From the NCBI GenBank assembly GCA_964537505.1, contig CAZICK010000110.1:1-11408 (forward strand): 11,408 nt of DNA, given 5' to 3'. Source of the stretch: DAINBT01 sp036732785 (lineage in GTDB: Bacteria > Planctomycetota > Phycisphaerae > Sedimentisphaerales > SM23-30). The translations under genes were made by a program, and so were the position numbers. Positions 6,640-11,408 of the stretch are shown here, piece after piece; the first letter of the stretch is position 1; each line of letters begins with the position of its first letter. The notes under the pieces were generated by a model that searched no databases, was not told the DNA's origin, and was given only the letters and a program-made list of their open reading frames with translations.

Positions 6640-6683
6640 ACCATGTTTGTACTATGTTTGTACTATGTTTGCACTATGTTTGC
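6640..6683. repeat. 11-bp tandem repeat, four copies (ACTATGTTTGY)
   Basis: Units at 6640-6650, 6651-6661, 6662-6672 and 6673-6683 read ACCATGTTTGT, ACTATGTTTGT, ACTATGTTTGC and ACTATGTTTGC. A period of 11 bp is about one helical turn. The array abuts the hairpin that follows at 6683. Confidence 0.9.
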
Positions 6684-6708
6684 ACCCACTTCTTAACAGA
6701 AGTGGGTG
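6683..6708. repeat. Perfect 11-bp hairpin with 4-nt loop
   Basis: CACCCACTTCT (6683-6693) and AGAAGTGGGTG (6698-6708) are exact complements around TAAC. No T-run follows on the plus strand; on the minus strand the sequence leads into the 11-bp array. Without a neighbouring gene end, a REP-type element is as likely as a terminator. Confidence 0.75.
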
Positions 6709-6749
6709 AGTAAATGGGTAGATGAGTAAATGAGTAGAATGGTAAAGAA

Positions 6750-6777
6750 GGCAATAGGCAATAGGCACGAGGCACGA
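6750..6777. repeat. Heptamer tandem repeat (GGCAATA x2, GGCACGA x2)
   Basis: Four exact 7-bp units lie head to tail in two sequence variants, preceded by degenerate GAGTAAATG-type repeats at about 6708-6735. The period is not a multiple of three on its own, and the minus-strand frame across it gives low-complexity protein, so it is noncoding simple-sequence DNA. Confidence 0.85.
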
Positions 6778-6865
6778 GAAAGAAAAGAGAAGGAAAGATG
6801 TAGAGTTGGGTTTTGGGCGGTCCGGGGTCAGGGAAGGAAAGAGGAGGTGAAAGGGGGAGATTTTG

Positions 6866-6916
6866 TTGACTTTTTGGACGGGGCGTGGTAATTTTGGCTT
6901 ATAGCCGAGATAAGCC
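6866..6916 (+). promoter_or_regulatory. Promoter-like sequence and operator-like palindrome before the 58-aa ORF
   Basis: TTGACT (6866-6871) and TAATTT (6889-6894) are 17 bp apart. The -35 is near consensus and the -10 is weak. Immediately downstream, GGCTTAT (6896-6902) and ATAAGCC (6910-6916) form a perfect inverted repeat overlapping the expected start of transcription near 6901. That is the position of a repressor operator or a 5' leader hairpin. Confidence 0.4.
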
Positions 6917-6937
6917 ATGTTGGGATAGGAAGAAATC

Positions 6938-7114
6938 ATGCAAAGGCGCGAAGCAAAAATGAAAGAAAATACAATACAGGAAAAGAATAGGAACCGCGAG
7001 TTGATGCGAATCAGATACGCTAAACAACTGGGCCTAGAATCGACTCTAAAACCAAGAGGCAGACCGAAAAGGTGTCTGACCTCTTTAATTCTCTCTAATT
7101 CTTCCAGCAATTAA
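6938..7114 (+). CDS. Small basic protein of unknown function (58 aa)
   Basis: An ATG at 6938 opens 58 codons ending in TAA at 7112. AGGAAG lies five bases upstream, a good ribosome binding site, and a promoter-like pair lies 44-72 bp upstream. Residues 1-45 are highly charged and mostly helical in composition (MQRREAKMKE, ELMRIRYAKQLGL). They end in PRGRPKR (39-45), which resembles an AT-hook core (RGRPK). The last 13 residues are Ser/Leu-rich and may be read-through of unrelated sequence. I do not recognise a family. It lies 98 bp ahead of the restriction endonuclease on the same strand, and could be a DNA-binding accessory protein or the remnant of a larger gene. Expression is uncertain. 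Confidence 0.4.
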   Translation: MQRREAKMKENTIQEKNRNRELMRIRYAKQLGLESTLKPRGRPKRCLTSLILSNSSSN

Positions 7115-7212
7115 TCCGAAGGTGTCTTATACGAACAGAAAGCAAGAACTCCGCATCTTATTTGGATCAATCTAATTAATGTTATGCACAATAGGTTGAT
7201 AGGAGAATAAAC

Positions 7213-8334
7213 ATGCTTCACGTTCAAGATCCCACATATGCCAACTCCTATTCTTTGCACGAGGCACTTATCAGCGTTTGCGCATGTGCCAAGAGCGGTA
7301 ATGGTGCTTATGCGTTTGTTTCAAGAGCAGGAGCAGATATTTTTTTTGGGGATGTAGAGATAGAGAGTATGTTGAACAGAGGATCATACCAATTGATAGT
7401 TGGTATTGATCAAATTACCAATACTTCAACAATAGAAAGGCTTGTTGAATATCAGAATAGGTACTCGTCTTTGAAAATTAGTGCGTTTTTGCATAATTCT
7501 AGAAATTCCCTCTTCCATCCAAAAATCAGTTTTTTCTCTGACAACAATGGATACGGTAGCCTCGTAATTGGTTCAGGCAACCTAACCACAGGAGGCTTAA
7601 GAAAAAATCGTGAAGCATTTGCGGTAGTATCTTTATCTCAGCAGGAGCTAGTTAACATAAATGCATATTGGAATGACTGGGTCGCCAAGTCCGCAGACTA
7701 CCTAAAGCCATTAACTGATTCGGATGTTTTAAGAAGAGTTGCAGCAAACACTGTCCGCGCGAAAGCCTGGAAGAAAATTATAGTACCTGAGGGTATCCCG
7801 GTTGATATTGATGAACTGCCATCAGATAGCGAAAGTACTGAGGAATCAATTGAATGGAACTACCAGGATGACAATTTGGTACTCTTTGCTGAGATACCAA
7901 GGAGTGGTAATCGTTGGAATCAAGCCAATTTTGATGTAACTACGTTTGAGAACTTTTTTGGCGCAAAAGCGGGAGATAACAGCCAAAGAATTCTATTACG
8001 CAATGTCGTGTCTGATCGGGTTTTGGGCGATATAGAAGTTAGGCCAAGCGTTTCGGTGAGGAGCCAAAACTACAGATTTGAGCTGGAGGCAGCGGCAGGG
8101 CTGGATTACCCTGTAAATGGTCGGCCAATTGGTATATTTATTCGGCTTTCAACCCGCATGTTTATCTACAAGCTATTCATGCCAGTCGATGACAAATATG
8201 ATGAAATATTGGACTGGATGAACGCTAATTGGAGTGGTAGTGCGGATAGAATGAAACGTATTACGGTAGAGGCAGGCACGGTTAATTCGATTTTAAATCA
8301 GACCCCGTTACATAGTTTCTTGGTGTCCTATTAA
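7213..8334 (+). CDS. PLD-family type II restriction endonuclease (BfiI/NgoFVII-like)
   Basis: This 373-aa protein carries one phospholipase-D catalytic motif. It has H102-x-K104 (FHPK), then GSGN123LTTGG (120-128) and a downstream E134 (RKNREA), the His/Lys/Asn/Glu arrangement of metal-independent PLD nucleases such as BfiI and NgoFVII. Such enzymes form a dimer that shares one active site and cut through a covalent phosphohistidine intermediate. Residues about 210-345 (EWNYQDD...IPRSGNRWNQ...FFGAKAG) look like the C-terminal B3-like DNA-recognition domain of that family. Length fits. The start is fixed by AGGAG seven bases before ATG 7213. The stop overlaps the methyltransferase start (TAATG), so the three genes form one operon, with the nuclease first. 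The coding sequence is AT-rich compared with trkA and rpmB, suggesting transfer. The recognition site is unknown. Confidence 0.88.
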   Translation: MLHVQDPTYANSYSLHEALISVCACAKSGNGAYAFVSRAGADIFFGDVEIESMLNRGSYQLIVGIDQITNTSTIERLVEYQNRYSSLKISAFLHNSRNSLFHPKISFFSDNNGYGSLVIGSGNLTTGGLRKNREAFAVVSLSQQELVNINAYWNDWVAKSADYLKPLTDSDVLRRVAANTVRAKAWKKIIVPEGIPVDIDELPSDSESTEESIEWNYQDDNLVLFAEIPRSGNRWNQANFDVTTFENFFGAKAGDNSQRILLRNVVSDRVLGDIEVRPSVSVRSQNYRFELEAAAGLDYPVNGRPIGIFIRLSTRMFIYKLFMPVDDKYDEILDWMNANWSGSADRMKRITVEAGTVNSILNQTPLHSFLVSY

Positions 8335-9713
8335 TGCAGTTAGATTTATTTGAAAAACCATCTATTACGCCAAACTTAGACCGAAGCTTAGTCTTCCCGA
8401 AGAAGCCTTTTCGCACACTGCACTATTTAGGAAGCAAGCTTCGAATGCTGGAGTTTATTCGAAAGGTGGCTGACGAGGAAGATCCAAGCCGTGGCGCGAT
8501 ATGTGATTTATTTTCAGGGTCAGGGTCTGTCTCACAATATTTGTCTAACTATCGGCGAATTGTATCAGTGGATATACAAGAATATTCAAAAGTAATCTGT
8601 AGTGCGCTGCTAAGTCCATTCACTAATAAAGATATTCTCGAGTATGCTAAATCATTAAGGACATCACCGGTCAAAAAGAGTCTGGAAAAAGCGTTACATC
8701 CAGTTATAGATTACGAAAACGATGTTGTTGAAATTGGTAGGAACGGCGAGCTTAATGCCGTATGTGATTTTTTAGAAAATTGTTCACTATACGGGGCTAT
8801 GGAGGTTTCATTATCTGGGTGCGAGCCTGATCTAATTTTAGCTTTAGAGCTCACTATAAAAAAGATAAAACAACTTGATGGTCTTGACCCTATTGCAAGT
8901 ATCTATTTTGGTGGTGTTTATTATTCATTTGAACAAGCGGCTCATATCGATGTTCTGTTATATGAGATAAAACACGCTCCCTTAAAATTCCAGAACACTT
9001 TAATGGCTGCACTACTAAGTACTGCCAGCGATCTTGTTAACAGCGTTGGAAAACAATTTGCCCAGCCCATTAGACCCCGAAACAAGAATGGAACACCGAA
9101 AAATGGGCTAATCAATCAATTGTCCAGAGACCGGAATGGCTCAGTGTTTGATACATTCGAGAAGTGGGTTGCTAAATATTCGAGTTTGCAACAGACCGTA
9201 GAAGACCATGAAGTACTTTGTATGGATTACAAGGAGGCACTAGAAAGCCTTGCAGAAGATGTGAATGTTGTGTATGCTGATCCTCCATACACTAGAGATC
9301 ACTACAGCCGATTTTACCATGGGCTTGAAACATTATCCCTACAAGACAACCCCTTAATATCAAAGACCAAGATAGGCGGATCACTACGATTAAGTAGAGG
9401 ACTCTATCGCCAGAATCGACATCAATCTCCCTTCTGCATAAAATCTCAGGCACCAAATGCGTTTCGTGAGCTTTTTGAAATTACTTCCGAGAAAAATAAG
9501 ATCTTAATGTTGTCATATTCACCTTATGAACAAGATGCTAAGGCACACCCAAGGGTTATGAAATTGGAACAACTGATCACATTAGCAAAAAGTTATTTTG
9601 ATGTTGTAAAAGCGTGCTCACCTGGTGCCTTTTCTCATAGCAAACTAAATCACTCAGAAAAGCACTTAGAAGCCAGTAATTTCGGGGAAACAATATTAGT
9701 GTGCAGGAATTGA
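8334..9713 (+). CDS. DNA adenine methyltransferase, D12 class (alpha motif order)
   Basis: A 459-aa S-adenosylmethionine-dependent DNA methyltransferase. Residues 29-36 (LHYLGSKL) are the conserved start of the D12 class. D58-LFSGSGSV (58-66) is the SAM-binding motif I, and VYADPPY with D316-PPY is catalytic motif IV, followed by a tyrosine-rich TRDHYSRFYHG. Motif I before motif IV defines the alpha order, and DPPY indicates N6-adenine as target. The roughly 250 residues between them hold the probable target-recognition region and are longer than in Dam. Translation is coupled to the endonuclease by TAATG. The next gene follows after 2 bp, with its ribosome binding site inside this gene's end. 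The role is to protect one strand of the host recognition site. It probably works as a pair with the second methyltransferase. Confidence 0.9.
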   Translation: MQLDLFEKPSITPNLDRSLVFPKKPFRTLHYLGSKLRMLEFIRKVADEEDPSRGAICDLFSGSGSVSQYLSNYRRIVSVDIQEYSKVICSALLSPFTNKDILEYAKSLRTSPVKKSLEKALHPVIDYENDVVEIGRNGELNAVCDFLENCSLYGAMEVSLSGCEPDLILALELTIKKIKQLDGLDPIASIYFGGVYYSFEQAAHIDVLLYEIKHAPLKFQNTLMAALLSTASDLVNSVGKQFAQPIRPRNKNGTPKNGLINQLSRDRNGSVFDTFEKWVAKYSSLQQTVEDHEVLCMDYKEALESLAEDVNVVYADPPYTRDHYSRFYHGLETLSLQDNPLISKTKIGGSLRLSRGLYRQNRHQSPFCIKSQAPNAFRELFEITSEKNKILMLSYSPYEQDAKAHPRVMKLEQLITLAKSYFDVVKACSPGAFSHSKLNHSEKHLEASNFGETILVCRN

Positions 9714-9715
9714 GC

Positions 9716-10894
9716 ATGTTACAAAGAATAGAAAAACATTCCATTTCTAATGGGAACAGTAGTGGCAATTTGATAATTCAAGGCGATAATCTTGAGGTTC
9801 TTGAATGTTTACATAGCAAGTACAGCCAAAAGGTAAAATGTATATACATCGATCCACCATACAATAACGGTGAGTCATATACACATTATGAGGATCAGTC
9901 GAATCATGAAGAATGGTTAAAAAAAATTTCGGCTGTTTTAAAAAAACTGAAACCAATATTACGCAAAGATGGAAGTATATGGATTTCTATCGACGACAGT
10001 GAAGTCCATTATCTGAAAGTAGAGGCAGATAAAGTATTTGGGAGGGATAATTTCATTACAACTATTATTTGGCAGCAAAGAACGACGCGGGAGAATAGAA
10101 AACTATTTTCAAATAACCACGAATACATTTTGGTGTATTGCATCGACAAAAAGCGTTTTTCTCAGGCAAGAAACCTATTGCCCATCACAGATGAAATTCT
10201 TGCACGATATAAAAACCCCGACAATGACCCGAGGGGCTTATGGCAATCTGTTTCCGCAAATGTTCAAGCTGGGCACGCCGTAGATTCGCAATTCTATGAA
10301 ATAACTTCTCCTTCTAGGAAAAAACATTATCCACCTAATGGTAGATGCTGGGTCTATAACAAAAAAAGAATGGAAAGAGAGATAAAGAATAATAATATTT
10401 GGTTTGGATTGGATGGAAAAGCCGTTCCCCGGATAAAAAAGTTTTTGGTAGATGCAAAACTTGGCGTCACTCCTGAGACTATTTGGCTCGGAAAAGATGT
10501 TGGGACAAACAAGATGGCCAAAAAACATATTCTTAAACTGTTTCCTAACAAGCCTGTATTTGACACGCCAAAGCCTGAGCAATTAATACGCAGAATATTT
10601 AACATTGCGACTGACGAGGGAGACTTGGTGCTGGATGCTTTTCTTGGATCAGGAAGTACAGCATCTACTGCACATAAAATGGGACGGCACTATATAGGTA
10701 TCGAAAGCGGTACTCATATAGTGGAGTATGCGGTAAAGCGCCTTCAATTAGTAGTTGGCGGAGAAGATGGAGGTATTTCACACGATATTGGTTGGAATGG
10801 TGGTGGAGGGTTTGATTTATGCAAAATGATAAAAGGGCATAACAACGCGCTGCACTCGGACGGCAATTCCGCTGCGCTCGCAATAACTACGTGA
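9716..10894 (+). CDS. DNA methyltransferase, DPPY beta class (type III Mod-like)
   Basis: A 392-aa DNA methyltransferase with motif order opposite to its neighbour: catalytic IYIDPPYNNG comes first (D46-PPY) and the SAM-binding VLDAFLGSGSTA comes near the C-terminus (D307-AFLGSGS). This beta arrangement is shared with type III Mod subunits and many type II N6-adenine enzymes. The target-recognition region lies between (about 130-270). I chose ATG 9716 because CAGGAA stands 6-7 bases upstream. An in-frame GTG at 9701 would add five residues and overlap the previous gene. Family members usually stop soon after a GGGGF motif, present here at about 361-366. The last 20 residues (KGHNNALHSDGNSAALAITT) instead read into an REP-like repeat, so the native end seems to have been replaced. 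No type III Res gene is present. Confidence 0.88.
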   Translation: MLQRIEKHSISNGNSSGNLIIQGDNLEVLECLHSKYSQKVKCIYIDPPYNNGESYTHYEDQSNHEEWLKKISAVLKKLKPILRKDGSIWISIDDSEVHYLKVEADKVFGRDNFITTIIWQQRTTRENRKLFSNNHEYILVYCIDKKRFSQARNLLPITDEILARYKNPDNDPRGLWQSVSANVQAGHAVDSQFYEITSPSRKKHYPPNGRCWVYNKKRMEREIKNNNIWFGLDGKAVPRIKKFLVDAKLGVTPETIWLGKDVGTNKMAKKHILKLFPNKPVFDTPKPEQLIRRIFNIATDEGDLVLDAFLGSGSTASTAHKMGRHYIGIESGTHIVEYAVKRLQLVVGGEDGGISHDIGWNGGGGFDLCKMIKGHNNALHSDGNSAALAITT

Positions 10895-10903
10895 AGGATT
10901 CGA

Positions 10904-10934
10904 TCCCCGCGAACGCGGGGACAAGTTTTTTGTT
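10904..10934 (+). terminator. Intrinsic terminator after the restriction-modification operon, part of a palindromic repeat
   Basis: TCCCCGCG (10904-10911) and CGCGGGGA (10914-10921) form an 8-bp GC-rich stem around AA, followed by TTTTTTGTTT (10925-10934). It begins nine bases after the last methyltransferase stop. Structure and position fit a terminator; its shape is that of the REP-like palindromes further right. Confidence 0.65.
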
Positions 10935-11166
10935 TGCAGATTTTTTCTGTTATTTGGTGTGGTTTTTTGACGCAGGTGGCGAGGGGGTGGAAATGAAAAA
11001 TGTGAAATGTGAAATTGAAAATTGCGGAGCGGGTTCGCAATGACAATGGTGGGTGGGGGTGACAGAGAGATTGCCGCGATGGGGGAATGATACGTAAAAA
11101 TCCGCGTGGGGTAAGAGGACACCCTTCGCAGCTTAAAAACATCTCCAAACGAGTTTGAAGGTACCA

Positions 11167-11179
11167 CCCAAGATTTGGG
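11167..11179. repeat. Small palindrome CCCAA-GAT-TTGGG
   Basis: A 5-bp stem with 3-nt loop, 16 bp left of the larger palindrome at 11196. With it and the two stems to the right it forms a regularly built cluster of hairpins. Confidence 0.55.
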
Positions 11180-11195
11180 ACTATGTTGGTATAAG

Positions 11196-11219
11196 CATGC
11201 CCACGCAAGCGTGGGCATG
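11196..11219. repeat. REP-like palindrome, perfect 11-bp stem
   Basis: CATGCCCACGC (11196-11206) and GCGTGGGCATG (11209-11219) pair perfectly around a 2-nt AA loop. The AA loop and GC-rich stem repeat the design of the hairpin at 10904-10921. No T-run follows, so it is more likely a dispersed repeat than a terminator. Confidence 0.85.
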
Positions 11220-11238
11220 GCACCCAAAGTTTTATGTC

Positions 11239-11305
11239 GCCCTTACAGGGCTTGGAGAAGATATTGGGGACATTATACCCAGGGCGGTGCTTCGCTTGCC
11301 CTGGG
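11239..11305. repeat. Two further palindromes of the REP-like cluster
   Basis: GCCCT-TAC-AGGGC lies at 11239-11251. CCCAGGGC (11278-11285) pairs with GCCCTGGG (11298-11305) around a 12-nt loop. Together with the stems at 11167 and 11196 they make four hairpins within 140 bp, typical of composite intergenic repeat elements. Confidence 0.75.
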
Positions 11306-11408
11306 CTGGTTTATTTTGCCCTCATAGTGTATACTATATCATGTAAGTATAAGGTAAGCGTTCACTGAAATATTACCATTTCATGTAAAAGCGTGTTTCT
11401 GTCCGATA

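Larger units (their letters stand above)
6133..6937. other. 805-bp repeat-rich spacer left of the restriction-modification island
   Basis: No protein gene is supported here. The stretch 6133-6460 is AT-rich and shows no clear structure. From about 6464 onward it is a succession of distinct repeats (phased boxes, an 11-bp array, a hairpin, a heptamer array), listed separately. It then becomes purine-rich up to the promoter-like sequence near 6866. Confidence 0.6.
10895..11408. other. 514-bp noncoding tail made of REP-like palindromes
   Basis: No gene is supported. Besides the terminator hairpin it contains low-complexity AAATGTGAAATGTG-type sequence (10990-11020), GCAATGAC-type repeats (11035-11075), and a string of palindromes between 11160 and 11310. 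Two short inverted repeats lie near the right edge (ATAGT/ACTAT at 11324-11337 and TGAAAT/ATTTCA at 11366-11383). The overlapping minus-strand frames translate to repeat-derived low-complexity sequence. Confidence 0.65.

Noticed and set aside
6652..7110. 152-codon minus-strand ORF
   Set aside because: It reads through the 11-bp array, the hairpin and the heptamer repeats, giving low-complexity Leu/Ser/Tyr/Cys-rich sequence with no domain and no ribosome binding site. A better small ORF exists on the opposite strand.
9701..9715. GTG start for the second methyltransferase
   Set aside because: The downstream ATG at 9716 has CAGGAA at correct spacing, while the GTG has no good ribosome binding site and would lie inside the previous gene.
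7213..10894. Type III restriction-modification system
   Set aside because: The beta-class enzyme resembles Mod, but there is no Res helicase-nuclease gene; the PLD nuclease and second methyltransferase fit a type II system.
10744..11227. Two overlapping minus-strand ORFs (159 and 136 codons)
   Set aside because: They run antisense into the methyltransferase end and across REP-like palindromes; the translation is repeat-derived low complexity.

Overview
The window looks like a chromosomal segment from an uncultured bacterium, most plausibly a planctomycete of the Phycisphaerae type. This is inference from the gene set (ECF sigma factor with a small membrane partner, a short zinc-ribbon protein, a short TatA) and from intergenic DNA full of degenerate palindromes and simple repeats. 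No rRNA, tRNA or taxonomic marker confirms it. The left 6.1 kb is an ordinary core-genome neighbourhood. The right 4.2 kb is an AT-rich accessory island set between repeat-rich spacers.

Left part (1-2200): a minus-strand operon encodes an ECF sigma factor, a single-pass membrane protein placed where an anti-sigma factor usually lies, and a secreted Arg/Gly/Gln-rich protein that runs off the left edge in a 42-bp (14-residue) tandem repeat. All three overlap translationally. Divergent from it is rpmB (ribosomal protein bL28), with a recognisable sigma-70-type promoter and a strong terminator.

Middle (2200-6130): trkA and trkH (minus strand) encode the NAD-binding regulatory subunit and the channel subunit of a Trk potassium-uptake system. 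A 545-bp spacer follows, then a 64-aa double-knuckle zinc-ribbon protein (plus) convergent with tatA (minus; twin-arginine translocation).

Spacer 6133-7212: repeat-rich DNA. It holds three helically phased TAAGNNCTTA boxes, four copies of an 11-bp repeat running into a perfect 11-bp hairpin, and a heptamer array. A previously unlisted 58-codon basic ORF also lies here, with its own promoter-like and Shine-Dalgarno sequences.

Right part (7213-10894): a tightly coupled three-gene restriction-modification operon. It encodes a phospholipase-D-fold (BfiI/NgoFVII-like) restriction endonuclease, a D12-class (alpha) adenine methyltransferase and a beta-class DPPY methyltransferase. Two different methyltransferases beside one nuclease suggest an asymmetric recognition site with each strand protected by a different enzyme. 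The last methyltransferase appears to end inside a palindromic repeat, which supplies both its C-terminal tail and its terminator. The remaining 514 bp are REP-like palindromes with no convincing gene.
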